Assembly (NCBI GenBank): GCA_008694505.1
Contig: VZDJ01007747.1
Location: 6,604,399-6,668,398, forward strand
Length of the DNA stretch: 64,000 nt
Direction: 5' to 3'
Origin: Cyanoderma ruficeps
Lineage: Eukaryota > Chordata > Aves > Passeriformes > Timaliidae
Positions within the stretch are counted from its first letter, which is position 1. The number at the start of each line of letters is the position of its first letter. This document shows, one piece after another, positions 37,939 to 52,900 of this stretch. The translations under genes were made by a program, and so were the position numbers. The notes under the pieces were generated by a model. It searched no databases. It was given only the letters and a program-made list of their open reading frames with translations, and was not told the DNA's origin.

Positions 37939-40900
37939 TAATCAGCCAACCAAAACCAACTGTTTTGTATACTCTCCTTGTATAAATTATTTGTCAAGCT
38001 TCAAAGTTTATCAGCACACAAAAATAGAAATAATCTTTATGATAAAATCAGATGGGGAAAGGAAGAGAAACTCTCTTGATGTATTAACGTCTGAAGTGCA
38101 AGAACCAGATTAAACATTTACAGTCACTGACATTTATTCCCTTAGTATCTTCAGTCTTTTAGAGCTGTTACTACTTTCCTTTCCCATCCTTGTCTCTGCC
38201 AGAGCTTACCTCCACAGGAGTGACGCAGAATACCTTTTATCTCCTCACCAACACCTCTCAAATTCAATTGCTTAGCTTTACATTGCAGAAAGGGCAAACT
38301 CCAGGAGAGCTGCAAGACTGCATACTTCAGGAGCCAAGAGATGTCTGGGTGCTTAATCTTGCAAACTCTTCTGTGGAAAGAGTGACATTGAATAAAAAAG
38401 TAAAAATGGGGTGGGTGTGTTTGAGAACTTGCACTGTTTTAGATCCATTTGGATATGTCTTCCAGTGCCCTATATTCTCATTTTCCAGCTACATATGACT
38501 AATAAAAGCCCTTGTTCTAGCCACAGTCAAGTCTTTAGCAAAATTTTCACAAAACCTAGTAGAAGCAAAATTATGCCATTACTTTATTTAAGGAAAAGTT
38601 TGTATAAAAATAATACATCCTTTCATATTTGAGCTACTCTTTACTGCCTACATCTTTTAGTGAATTTATCCTTTAACAAATGCAATGCAATTTGGTCGTA
38701 TGCTGTAAGATAATTCTTTTGAAGGGTTATTGACACTAGGTTTTGTTCAGAACCTCAAAGGAAACACTAAATGACATGTTACTTTCCTGCTGCTCCATCT
38801 CTGCCACTCTTATTATGGGAAATTGCACGGCAGTCTGACTCTGAAGGCTTTTGTTACCTCAATTTCCATGTTGGTATTGTCAGATTGTGGCTTGGCATCT
38901 CAATTAATATTTGCAAAAGTAATTATGTATTTTCAGGGTTGATTTTTTTTTCTTATATATTTCAGGCTGAATTTGCTCATGGTACCATTTTGAGAAAGTA
39001 CAATCAAATAGAAGATTCACAGATGTTATTTTTATTTCATGTTTTCTTTCTTCAGCATTATAAAGTGTCTGAACCTATTTTGTCTTAGACATGAACAAAA
39101 GAGCCTTTCTATACTAAAAATTATACTGTGCTAAAGCTTTTTTCCATGTTCACTTTTGATAATTCAACATGAAATTGTAGGTAGACCTCTCTCCTTCACA
39201 ACTGTGCTTTACACAGTGCGGTGCTGCCTCAAGGCACATAAATTAAAGCAGAATGAGTTAGCACAGACATGAGAACTAATATATGATAAATTACACTGGG
39301 TTTTATTTTGAGGTAACATAGCAATAATGCTTCAGATACTCAAGCCACCAGGGATGCTACCCATGACACAGCATTCTGATATATGGATATCTGTTTAGTT
39401 TCTCCAGATTAGATTCCCAGCCTTAGAGAAATAAATAAATGTTGCTAAAAGGATTTAAAAAAATACTGCAGGTAGTTTTTGTTTTCTCAATGCTGTGTCA
39501 ATCATGTTTTGAAATGAATGAAAGAAATTTAATAAAATAAAGTTGATACAAGTAGGATATACATGGCAGTTCTTAAATGGTTATTGGTTCCAAGCAATGG
39601 AGGTATCTCTTTAAACAAATATAAAACTGAACATAATGAGTTAGTCAAAAGCTGGGCAAAGAACACACAATGAGGATATCTCTAGGTCTGTCATATTTAT
39701 GTTCTCTTGTAATATCTATAATTGTTCCAGTGGGAGAGGAGCAAGGAAAATGCTCTGCTCCCATGAGTTTCACTTGGACATACTCTCAGAATGGATGATG
39801 GACATCTCATTGTGTTCCATGCTTCAGCATTAGGATGTACAAATACAAATTAATTGAAATTGATTCATATTGCTTTCATAAAGAATGGAAGCACAGCTGC
39901 AACATATACAGGCTTCTGTCTGTCTATTACCTAACTCAATGAGATAATTTAAGTATATCAGCTCTCTAAAATTGTCCTGACAGGATTAGTTCTTTTGGAA
40001 GGAAAAAAACAGAGTTAGAATAAAAAATGCAGTTCTCTCATAACCAGAACATTAGCATTAAAAATCAGAAACTCTGGTCACCAAATCAAATATGTAATTT
40101 ATCCCAGCCAGAATATAAATGAAACACATTAGAACAAATATTGCAACTTAAGCTTCTTTGCTATGCTTATTTCACATACCCTCATGCCTATCACTTTGGA
40201 CTAGTAAAGGGTTTCTGAAAGAATAAAGTGGTAGTGATAATAATAATAAAAAAAATGTTTTCAACTCAACATAAGATATTTATTACTATTAGTTTAAAAA
40301 AGTGTTAGGCCTTTGACTGCTGTGTTTTTCAAATATATTTCAGACTTTTTCTCAAAGATTTTTTGGCATTTTTTCCACCAAATTTCAAATACATGTGTAC
40401 TCTAATGACATCTGTTTACCATGAGAATAGATTTATTAAATTTGCATGTATCAAAAAACAGTAATAAGTAAATATCCTAATCTAATGAGTTCATACCTTT
40501 TATTGAAACTGGATTTCTTGAAAATTTCCTTCAGGAAGTCAGCTAGCACTGAGGTTTCTCTTCTAAATCAGTAGCAAAGCATTCCAGCAAAGGAGAATTC
40601 AGATGTTCAAATAAAGATAAATAAGAAAGAGACATGACTGTCAAAGTCTTTGGGGACAGTCCCAAATGTCTCAAATGGTAGCCCACACACTTCCCTTCTT
40701 CTAGCCATATAAAATAGTATTTAAAGCAATTTTTTTTTCATTTAAAACCCACTTCCAGTGGACTGCATTTCATCTTTTCACTAGTCTCTATGAATGCAAT
40801 GTATTAGTCATGTATTTTTATGTTTTGTTTTTAAAGCTAGGTTTAATTCATTCTCATCTCCTTGGAAAAAAAGAAAAAAACTGTACAGTGTATACAGTGT

Positions 40901-43900
40901 ATACTTTAAATATTCTGGAGGATATAAGGATGCACTTTTTCTCAGAGTGCCTGTATAGTTCTAATCCTAGTTAATTCACTTAACAGCAACACAAATAGTC
41001 AGGTGTGTTTACTTCTTCAAAAATTCTACCATAGTCCCATTATTAATTAATGCAGTATTATCCGATAATAGCTGTCCCTTCCTTGACTGTACATCATATC
41101 ACCCCCCCCCAGATTACAATAATACAGTCATCTCTAAGGAGAGTCATATCTGACAGAAAGAAAATGTTCTTGGCTTTTGGTTTTTTTCTCATGTTCAGAC
41201 TATTTTGAGGAATCCTTTGCCAAAACATGATCGTTGAAAGAATTCAGAAAGATTTTGTTCACAGAGTCAGAGTGTCTCTTGTTCCACAGCAAAATGTACC
41301 TCCTAGTTGCAATTCCTGTGGATTTTCATGGTTTCAGCCTCTCTTCCTGTTTGAACCTCAGGCAAATAACATCACTTGCTGTATCCTCTTCAGTCATGGG
41401 CACTTATCACTAGCTCCACTATCAGAAGTTTAATAATCAAGCTAGAGAAAGCCTTATGATAAAGAGCTTCTAGGTAACTCAGCAGAGAAAAACCACAGCT
41501 GTAATTATAGCTAGAGAGAGATCATGGAAGAGTAAGGTGACATTGACACCAATGACACATCTTAAATTATAAACAGATGCTATGCTATTCCTTCAAATTT
41601 TTTTAATGATCAAACTAATATTCCATCCATCTTGCAAGCAAGATTTTTCCCACAGTGGAGAGGGTAGTCTCCTAAAGAATTCAGTTTCTTCCAAAGATAA
41701 AGCCCCATTCCACCACTCAAATTCAGGCTGGACAGAGCAGTCAAGTATATACAGAGGCAGAACAATTGCTGGCACGATTTTAAATATAGTGTTGAATAAA
41801 CTAAAGATACAAGATAAAACCCAAACATCCACACACAATCAAAGTCTGACTGTGCTTGACCTCTATTTCACCATCCTAAGCCAACTAGCATCTCTTTTGA
41901 GATAAAGGGAGCAGGGGAATGGGATAACAGGAACATTGGCAGATCACATGCCAAAAGCCTGGTGTTGATCTGCAGACAGCAGCTGGAGAAAGAAACCTGC
42001 CTGACATCTTTTTCTCCTTCTCTGAATCCCCAGACAAACCTTCTGGGAGCCAGACTGTGGCCTGGGGCTGTGAGAAGCAGGAACAAGCTGTCCTATTCTT
42101 GAGAGTGGAAAAGGTGAACTGCTCAGCTTGTTGTGGGGGAAATAGCAAAACCTTGCTCTGGGTATTTACTTGGATTAATTCTTTTGTATAATATTTGAGT
42201 CCTAAAAGTTTTCTAATTTGTACCTAAGCTCTGCACTGTGAATTACATGCAATGCTTGTCAGAGTCTGATGGGGTTCTTGATGCTTCATGCAACTGAGAA
42301 GTCCTGCTGACCCTTTGAAGGAAGCTACATGAACCAACAGATTTGGCAAAGATAAAGGGCAAAGAAGCTCAGCAGATGTCATAAAGACAGAGATGTATAT
42401 GCTTTCAAAATTAATTTCTACATAAATATTATCTAACAGATGCAAGACCAGACTCTAATCTACAGCTCTGCTCTCAAAGTAACCATCTCTGCCAGTGTGC
42501 TAAAACTACTCCTGCTGTGCATTGTGAATTATGTCAGTTCATATTGGTGAAGAGTTTTATACTCTACAGCCTTGGCAAAACCAACACAATTAAGCCTGAA
42601 TGAGATGCTGTACCATTCCCTATCCTATATCAGTAGAGGTGTTTAATCTACTTAAACATGTCATTGCCAAATACACTCAGGTAATTGCATTGTGGACCTA
42701 ACATAAGGGCATAATTTCACTTGCAGCATTTTTGTGACAAGTGATAATGTGCAACATAGAAAGAAGCCAAGAGGTTCTAATAGCCAGGACTGAGTTTGCT
42801 GAGCTGCATTTATTGGGGTGGGGGAATCTGCAGTTGTAAACATTATTATCTTGTGTGACAAAAGAAATGCACACTTTTAAATGTAGTTGGCTTTACTGAG
42901 GTTTTCATTGTGTTGACTTATAGAAGTAGGAAGTAAAGTTAGCAGAGGCAATAAGAGCCTCCTAGTGAGCACAATTTAAAAGTCAAAAACAACTTCAGTT
43001 TTTCTCAAATAGGTTTGAACCAAGTCCCTTAGGGGGCTTGAAGACAAGCCATTGTACTGGTGACCAGGATTTATCAGTGACAGAGTTCTACCCTGCTACC
43101 TCATACAAGGCATTGTCTCCTCTGTTCCTGGCTGAAGGTGACATGCTAAGGAATGGGATGAGAGGGCAACCCAAAGCCTTAATCACTCACTAGACCCCAG
43201 AAATCTGCTGCATTGGCAGATCTCTGACTCCCTCAGTAAAGCAGGCAACATGCCAATCTGAAATTGTGCTGTCTCTGCACCAAGTTCTGCTTGAAATGCC
43301 ATGAAACTGGAGAATAAATATAGAATCGGCTTTTAACACTGAAATTCAACAGCCAAGCAGCTGATACCATTATTTACTGGGAGCAAAACCCCCACGACTT
43401 ATCTCCTTAAGTTTCTGCCAGGGAATTTAATGCCACATGCAAAAAAACGTAATGTTTTGACTTTGCTCATTCTGGCCAGAACTACTTGCACTACAGTGAA
43501 ATAGATCATTCTATCAGTTGTGTGAAACCTGTCAAAGCTCAAAGTGAGATGAAGAATTAATGAACTGACCACTTCAAGGTCCAGCAGAGGCATTTCTGTA
43601 TTCCAGAGAGGCTTTTAAATTGTCAGATTCGACACAAGGAAAATTAAATCCATTAAAAGTTGGTTGCTCTCTCCAACTTATCCCAAGTCCTTCACTGCTA
43701 TATTGAGGTAATATGAATCAGTGTTTCATATTTGTAACAAATCAGGAAGATTTGATTTGACAGGATTCAAGATAACATCTGCTACAATTACATACTCCAT
43801 TCAGCAGTAGTCAAATGGTTAATTAGAATACACAACTACTAAATTGTTTCTTTAGTGTTCTAATGAGTTCTAAACTTGCTATTGAGAACTTTTCCAAGGG

Positions 43901-46900
43901 TTCATTGACAATGCGATTCCCGGTTAGTTCCCAGACGCTGAACAATTTTTTAACATCTGCTAATACAAACTATTTTTAAACCTCTGTTGTGACTTCCCTT
44001 TTCCATTTCTGGAGGAAATAAAGGATCAGCTACTTCTCAGATCAGCTACCATGTCTATTTTAGGCAGCTATGGAATTCAGATCCCTGAGGGAAATGTTTT
44101 ATCTGAGCTAAACTTCTAGAGATGATCACATATTGTACACAAACCACTAGCAGGCTTTTTCCATACTGCATACGTACCCCTTCATTTATAATACTTACTA
44201 ACTATGACTATTACATTTTTTTTAACCCTTGCTCCTATGGTAATATTGGGTGGATGCTGGAATCTGATTTTGATTATTTGTATTTTATTTGTCGTGAGCA
44301 TCTGATGCTTTGGGAGAGTATTTTTATGAAGGTATGATTACTTTATGTAAATGTGTACCTAGTCACGCAAATACATGATGCCAGGTAAAGAACAGCACCG
44401 AAAGAAAGAAACAAGAATAGTTACTATTACACAATACCTATCTGTTCCAGTTGACATCTGGACAATTAAGAAAGAATGATTTTCCCCATAGCCAATGGCA
44501 ATTTTGCCCTTGAGAATGTGATCTCCAGAGGCTATGGATAAGGCTAACCCAACTCTACACGTAATATCCAGGAGAACAGAAGTAACTTTGAAGAAGGCCC
44601 TAAGCTTAAATTTTAGGAGTTTTTTTAACGTGACTGAAAATGAGGTTGTATCACAAAGGATACAAAATATGCCATAGGACACAATTAAAGAGAAAATGTG
44701 CTGAGAGTCACATATACAGATTTCTAATGTAAAATTCCTAAACACAAAACTCAAACTTCTGGAGACAGGAGAATTAAATTTATGACCTTACGCAAGAAAT
44801 TTTTATGAAGTTTTTTCTGAAGATCTTTTAATTAGCTAGACTGTTTATTATGCTTTCGGACTTGTACTACCTTGGCTAATGGAACTTTAAGCCCACTTTT
44901 CTTATGATCATTTACCTTTTACTAAATTGTTTGAGTTTTTATATGCTGATTGGGAAGGAGGACGGAAGAAATGAAAAATGAAAGTACAAATATAAAGACA
45001 GAAACTTGAAAAAAAGATGCTTGCATGATGCAGCACCACTATGGTTTGTGTAGCCATCTGTATTACAGAGATAATTGTGTGGATCAGAAATCGCTTGAAC
45101 ACCTGCATACCCATCAGCTTTTGAAAGCTGATAATGGTTTTGTTGTGTGATCTTTAGAAAAAATAAAATGCATTTTACAACTCACAAAAAACTTTTTGTT
45201 ATTTTAGTGCTATTTTATTGTGCTGTTTCTGAACTAAAGGAAAACTTATGAACAAAAGCCACATATTCACATACAACATTTTGATTCTAGGATTGCCATT
45301 GAGATTAAATTCCATGAGGCAATAGCTGTCTACTCAAAATACAGCTTCTAATCCTGAAAAATCTTCAAGATGAAAGCGTTTCTAATAAAGTCAATATACC
45401 TGTCTAGCATACTATACACAAGACTCATGTAAGCAACAGAATTTTTGTGTTCATTGGGTATTTCAAAAAAATTATTGTAGATAAATAAAATCAAATAAAA
45501 TATCATGAAAGCTCATCTAAGCTTTATTTGAGTAAAACATGGTGGGGTTTGATTCTTTCCCTTTGAGGAAAAAAAGCCCCATGAAATATATGGAAATAAA
45601 TTTTCTATCAAAAAAGAGTTTTAGTATTGATGAGTAGGTTTGGCTATTTAGGAGCTTAAATACATCTAAATGGAGATATACTTAAGATCCATGTAAACCC
45701 ATCTACTACCACAGAAGAGCACTTGTACAATCAGCCAGACTAAGTAAACAAAAAAATGATCTGGCAAACATAGTTACTAGTTTCTTACATAGTGTGTTGG
45801 AACCCCCAAATTTTTCTTTTCTGTCACATATAAATTTTATGCAAATATCCTAGAATGTTTAAGTAGAAAATTCAAAAGGACCCTACGCTAGAAACATTCC
45901 TCTGAGGAGTGTTTCTGTAAAACTTATTCGACCATCCACTGTACAGGGACAGTTAGAAGGAAAGAAAGCTGAAACTGAAAAACTATCCAGCTTTTACCCA
46001 GTGGAGGCAAAGGGATGAAACAACACAGAGGAGCAAAAAATGACAGCTCTGTGTATATTTCTCTGTTCCTACCCTGATATCTCAGAACTCTGGCCAGGAG
46101 CAATATTTGGCAGCCATTAGGCAGCCTCACAAATCCTAGCTGGGATGCTAGAGTAGCTGAAAAGGATCTCTGGTAAGTATTATGTTGACTTTTAAAATTT
46201 TTGCAGTAGTTTTTTCTACTATGCAAGCCTATATTGTAAACACCATTTAAATTAAATCTGGTTTAGACTTGAAGTCACTGATCTAATTCACCAAAGACAT
46301 TTTTGTTAGAGGTAGACTGAAAAAAACATATTATTTGAACAGGATTCCAAAGCGTTACAGAGTAAGTCTCTGCTGAAACTGCACAAGATGATGTGAGAGC
46401 TGATATTCAAGAAGTTCAGGAAAATGTGGGCTCTCAATAGTCAGGAAAATCTCTGGCATCATGACAAGGCAGAAGGTCCTTACAGATTTCATAGCTAAGA
46501 TGACTAGACAGGCCTACAGCTGATGCAAACATTGCTTTAATAAAATGAGCCAAGACACTCCATCACTGAAGACTCTGTGCCAACCTCTTCAAAATACTAA
46601 ATTCAAAACTATTTTTCTTGGCCAAAGCACAAAAATGGGCAGAACAAGAAGAAAAATTGCTAAATAACTGTTAAAAAATCTACTAGTATCCCTCAAATCA
46701 AAAATCATAATTGATTTGGGAAAAATATATGTAACTCCAGACATCCCCAGAGGACTCTTAATTTCTGAGAGATTCAAGATGAGACCCTGCCTCAAAACTA
46801 TAAACCAGTTGCAAAATTATTTTTGAATGGTGATGTTCCCTTATGCAGAGTTTCGTTTCTAATAAATACTCTCAGAGTGGTATCCAGAGTCACACATAGT

Positions 46901-49900
46901 TAGGGACACGTACTCACCATTATCACAGGAGTTTTATGTAAGTGGGTTTTTTTCCTCCTGTCCATTCAAGACCACCTGCTTGAACAAACAGATACAAATA
47001 CTCATGAATTGTTCATAGGTCTTCTCATTTTCTGAGATTGGCCTTTAGCTGCCAACAGTCACTCAGTTTTCTTGACTATTATTGGTTAATTTGTTATCTA
47101 CAATGTGGTCTCCTATTAACCAATCTATTAATCTAACTGTCCTTTCCAGATAATGTAATACCTTCATACCCATTTCCATTATCGGCTAAATTAATTTTGC
47201 TCTATTGAAGCAACCACATAAATCTTACACTGTAATGTGAAATAAGACACAAAAATGCAGCCATAAAAATTTAGGTATGAACTCATCTTTGATAATGCGA
47301 CGCATGATTTTGAGGAAATCTGGAAGACATGACTACATCAGTGCGATAGGTCTGCAGCACAAAGTAGCTGGTGCTGGCAGTCTGACATCAACTCTGCAAC
47401 CCTAACCCTGAACTTACTGGATGTTAGTGGTCAGAGTGCACCCTTTCAGTTTCTATTCAACAGGAATTAATCTTTCTTATGTAGCCCAAAATCATTCCAC
47501 AGAGTGAAACAAAAACCAATAAATAGGGGTGATCAGGAGATTTCCCTCTCTTCCTTTTGTACACTGGTGTAGATGCATCCTGACTTGCAGGAACTTTACA
47601 GAGTTCTCTCAGTTCTTTACTTAAAATTACAAAATAGCCATTTCAGTGTTACCAGAAGAACAACAGTTCTGTTCAGCCTCCCACGCAGGAAGGAAATTGC
47701 TACTGGTGTTCTGGAGCAATGGATTAATGGGGTGATTGTATTGGTAGTGGAAGCAGAGATTTTGCAGAGTGCAAAGATGAAAGAACACACGAGTTCAGTA
47801 GATCTCTGCATACTTGCAAGTTAGCTGCCAAGAGATGACAAAGAGAACCTCATATTTGCAAAACAAGGTATTCAGAAAGTCACATTGACATTTGTTGGCT
47901 GCAACACTAACACAGGAGCTACCTGCAAGCTAATCTCCACATGGGATAATAGATCACTATGAAGCTGAGGTGTTAATACTTTTAAATGACCTACAAACTG
48001 AGATTCACTTTCTTGTAGTTACAACACACAGCACAAAGACTATTAGACTGAAGCAGCTTTTCTGCCTCCTTGTGGAATCATGATTATTTGATAGACTAGT
48101 TTATTTGACATGAGTGGTTTTCAATTAAAAGAAAAAAATCACATTGACTGACATTAATTGCATTTATGTTCTTCAGTTAATAATCTTTGCATCCTGCAGC
48201 AGCATTTCTGATTATTTTGATAATGACCTTGATATCAGACTGAGCATCCTACAGCTCCTCAGGTCATCCTTTTGCCTTCTTAGTCACCATTGCAGCTTTT
48301 CCAACTTCTACTTAATAGCAATTTTGTCATATTACAAAGGATATTAAATGCTAGTTTCAGCAGTTCAAAGGGCTCACCATCAAGCTGGTGCAATATTTTT
48401 CACAAGTGACTTTCCCATAGGCAAGCAGTGCTGAATATTCAGAAAAATAAATATCCACTGTGGTCCACTATTACTGTCTGAATTAATACAAGAAGGAAAA
48501 GTCCTGAATCTTCTTCATCTGACTAAGTGGAAAGATTTTCAAATGGACTATGTGCAACACAAATTTCACTTCTGAAACTTCTAACATAAACTTTTTGGCT
48601 ACTTTAGTGACTTCTTTATACAGACTAAGATTTTATTGAGTTTTAAAAATTGCCTTCTAGCAAAAATGAAAAATACCACTACACATAGCTTTATTTAAGA
48701 GAAAGCAAGGGTTTCTTAATGTTTTCTGGGGCCATTTCAAAGTTATTTCCAAATATGCAAAGGAGATACTCATGTGTAAATTGTTAGCAGTGTAAGACAC
48801 ATTGCTACAACAGCAGGGATACTTGATACTATGGAATTCACACATCACAGTTACTCACAAGTGTAGGAAGAAAGTGGAACTTTGAAATCCTGAGGGCTAA
48901 GGCCCTTTACTTGTCATTTTAAAAACCTTGTTTTCAGAAGAGGAACATTCCAAAAATGCTGATAAAGAGTGAGAAGGCTTCTATAACTGGACAGTAGGCA
49001 CAGTAAAGCTAAATCTCAACCATTCTTTTTAAATGCATGTATCTTTTTGTCATGTTTTTCTTCTCTTACATTGACAGCCATCCACAGTGACTCCAGGTTG
49101 CTTTACCTCAAAGTACAGATTGTGAAAATTTGTAAAGAAAACTCAACGAGAAACTCCAATCACTGTTTCTTATAATCCATCCACTGCGTACTTTGAGGGT
49201 TTTTTTTTCTTTTGCAGAAGAATGAGAACGCTGAAGCTCCTTTTCCAAGCTGCTGATTAGAGCCAAGCACTCAGCCTGTTCAGTGGGTGAACAGAGGGTG
49301 AAGGATGTTAAACACATAGCTAGTTTGCCTGTCCTTTTGCTACTGCTTGGGGATCTAAAGAGCCATCACTGTCACAAAAGCATCTGCACAGGACCTTTAT
49401 GCAAGGATGAATTTTATTTGATCCTAAATAGACTTTAAAGGCAGTGAAATGCATGTCACTGATCTGCACCCTGGGAATCTGGCCAGTAAAAACAGGCTGC
49501 CTATTTATTAGGCACTGATTATGTGTCACACACATAGTCACCCAACCTTCAATTATATTAAATAACCTAAAAACAGCGTCTAGTAGGGTACATCTGACTT
49601 AACCTACAAATGTAGGGATACAAAATCTCGAATCAGATATAGCCAATCCTTTTAGTGGAATGGAACACATGCTATCAGAATATTTAAGTATCATGCTCAA
49701 GGAGATACTTGTCTGGCAAATACAGCTTCTCAAAGAGAAGGATTATTTTTCTCTCTATGCTGGTCAGAGTAATGGTTTCATACTATGCCTTTTACTAATA
49801 CAGATTTTCACACATTTTTGCAACAAATTTTTAAAGGCTCCAAACTGTAATCAAGGTGACAATAGTTCCTCCCTCTTTAAAGGGTCAAAAAGCAAATTCT

Positions 49901-52900
49901 TTCCCCATGGCCTCCTCACCCGCGTAAGGCAGGCAGGTGTTGTCCAGTGTCACAGGGCAGAGTTCCCAAATTCACTTTCACTTGAAAATTTCCTGGGTTT
50001 CCCCCAAAAAAGTATGTTTCCAGCCCTCACATAAAGATGAGATTTCTTCAGTGTCATGTCCTGCAACTGTCACTTTGTCCAACTACCTCCAGCACTGCAA
50101 AAACTGAATCTGTTTCCAGAGAAGCTTGTGAAATTTCCTACTTGGGGCATGGCAAACATACTTTTCAGAAAGAATTGGACATATTTATGGATTGTTATTG
50201 TGTTTCCAATTAAATCACAGGGGCTTTTTATCACTTACACTGGACTGTCCTTGTGCTACGCTAACTGGTATTAACAACTAAACTGTGTCCACCTGTCCAT
50301 ATAAAAAGAAATAAAGTCTGAGCACTTGGCTGTTCTGTATCATTTGAACGGCACTTTGCTGCCTTGTCATTACAGACAAAAACATTACAATGACTCTTTC
50401 AATGTAGTAACAATAAAACTGTTTCCAGTAAGAGAATGAGTCAAAAGGCCCTGTTTTCAGCAGATACCAGTCCTTAGTGGTGGTATGAAGTGGCAGGATA
50501 AGGTCCATGATAGGCATGCATGCACACATCTTTTGTCAATATTAATAGATGTCATGGGGCAAAATGCCTGAAGAGCATAATTAGAATTTTCCCTTGAGAG
50601 TATGTCAAATTATGCTTGAGAAGACTTGATATTGCAGCCACCTGAAACCACTTTAGCTTCAGTAGCTTTTCTTTCAAGGTTGTTTTGGGGTGTTCAGCAC
50701 ATATTAGAGATAATTCATCCTATTCCAGTTTACACTCTTAATAGTTCATTTCTTTTTCCTTTGATAATTTTGCTTGCATGTGTAGGAAAACTGTAGGAAC
50801 TGTGTCAGAATATTACTCCTACAAAATGTCTGACATAGAAAGGATAATTTGGAGTGGATCAGAATTCAGGTTTAGTAAATGTTGCTTTTATTTAATAGTA
50901 CTTTAAACAACTATAAACACCTTCTAGTGGGGATCTTTCATAAGGCACTGTCCAAAAATGTGATTCAAATACAAAGTTCCACTGAGCAGTCTACCTGTGC
51001 CAGACTCACTGGTAGTAAATACACACTGCTGTAAAGCAATTTTTTGCTAATTCACTGCTGTTTCTTCAGTAATTTTGCAATCTTGAACTATCATTATTTT
51101 ATCTTAGGTATGGATTATGTTCAAACAATTGCCAGCTGTTCTTCAACATATGACCTATTGTAGCTACTGTAGAGGTTTCTACCATTCATGCAGAGGACAG
51201 AAAGCCTCCTCAAAGGCATCTGAGACCTCACCTGTGCTATTCTTGTCATGTTATTTCTTCATGCCTCATTGTGCCCGTGTGAAAATCATTGTCAATTAAG
51301 CCTATCCCTAAAATTTATTCAAAGTGAAACAGAAGTAGAGAGTTGAATGAAGGTGTAAGGTACCTGCAGGGTTTTTCCCAGAAAACAGTAATAGAATACT
51401 TTGTCTACCTTAGATTTTTCAACAAACTTCCAATGATTTTTTTCAACTATGCTGTTTTCACAAACGAAACCACAGGTTAGGTCTGTATTGCTAAAAACTA
51501 TTGTATTTTAACTGGTTTTTTCTCTCTTCCCACTCATGAAAACTGGTTAAGCCATTGATGGTAAGAACAGAAAACCTGGAGGTTTGATATACAATATTTA
51601 TCCAAACATATTAGTTTCTTACTTAGACTGTGGTTTTGTTGGTTTTTCTTTTCTGGAGACATCTCATAGTTTAGTGAAATGAGCTGAAGAGAATGGGAAA
51701 TCCATGGAAATGTTATAATTCAGAGTCATACTGCCCATACAAGGACTCATATAGATGCATCAGGTAATTTTCCTGATACAGACTGACTTTGTTCAAATTG
51801 AAGTACAACATTTCCAAGATTGACTTATAAAATAACATTCATACAATAATTAAAAGGCAGATGGATTTATTAATTTAATACTTTCCATAGCTTCCTCTGT
51901 CACCTGATCTTTGACCTGAGTAAATGTGTTTTCAACCAAATGTTACAAAAGGATGTCAGTTCTTTCAATGGGGTTAGGTAAGCCTGGAATGTGCTAGCAG
52001 ATACATTAATGATCTTTAGGAAAACAAAAATTCAGAACACCCACTTACCATATTTTACATGATTTTCGGCCAAGATGACACTGGGACTGTCTTTAAATCA
52101 AACCAAGGTAATGAGAGGAAAGGAAGTAACAGAAGGCATTCAGCAATTACCCTTTTAACAGTCGTGGGGAATTAAGACCATAAGTTCTGTACACTGCAAA
52201 AATATCACACTGTGCTGTGCAGTTCCTTCTTTAAAAATTCCCAAGCTGTATCAGACCTTATTTTTTAAAAGGATAATTACATTTCTTAGAAAACATAGCA
52301 ATACACTTCTGACATTAGCATCACAGATGGCCAGTGCTTCCCTTGATCAGCAGCTTCAGTGGAAGTTGTGCCGAGGAGGAGTGGGCTCCATGTCAGGAAT
52401 ATTTATGCAGAACATTTAAGAATTGCACAGCCCTTCTACTGCAAGCTTGTCTGGCAGTGTTCCAGCATTAATCAACAGTATTTATACCAGAATGGAAAAT
52501 TCAAAAGTGAAATGCCCTATTAAATACAAATCATCAAACAGAATAAAAACACTACAAAGAAATTAAGATCTTCAGAAAGCAAAAAAGAGAGTGAAGGTTG
52601 TCGTTTTCTTTCCATTGAAATGATACTATAAATGATGGCAAAATTAGATTAGATGGACCTCAGTCCATCATTATGAGAAAAATAATATTCCATTTAAAGC
52701 ACAACATATTTCGACTGTTCAGCACAGTAGTTTTTAAAAAGAACAACAAATACACAGCTTATTGATGCTATTGCACATAGGTATGTAAATTTATCTTCAT
52801 ATTATAAAAGCAATACCTACCCTAAAGAGATTTTCTTTCTTGATCACTTACAGAAAACCAGAACTGCACCCAAAATTATTTGTCTACAGAAAACAAGCAT

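Noticed and set aside
41101..41112. Poly-C run followed by AG as a splice acceptor
   Set aside because: No open frame of useful length with a donor follows on the plus strand.
46589..46795. Possible LINE-like fragment on the minus strand
   Set aside because: A loose resemblance in wording only. No reverse-transcriptase motif or 3' tail of a known family was found.
47399..47412. CCCTAACCCTG as telomere-like sequence
   Set aside because: Under two units of the telomeric repeat, which is expected by chance.
49660..50034. 124-codon plus-strand frame
   Set aside because: Composition changes midway and there are no recognisable domain or exon boundaries. It is consistent with chance in 64 kb.
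52640..52680. TTAGATGGACCTCAGTCCAT as a possible ancient CR1 tail
   Set aside because: Too short and too divergent. The neighbouring bases lack the rest of the CR1 3' end and the ATTCTATG unit.
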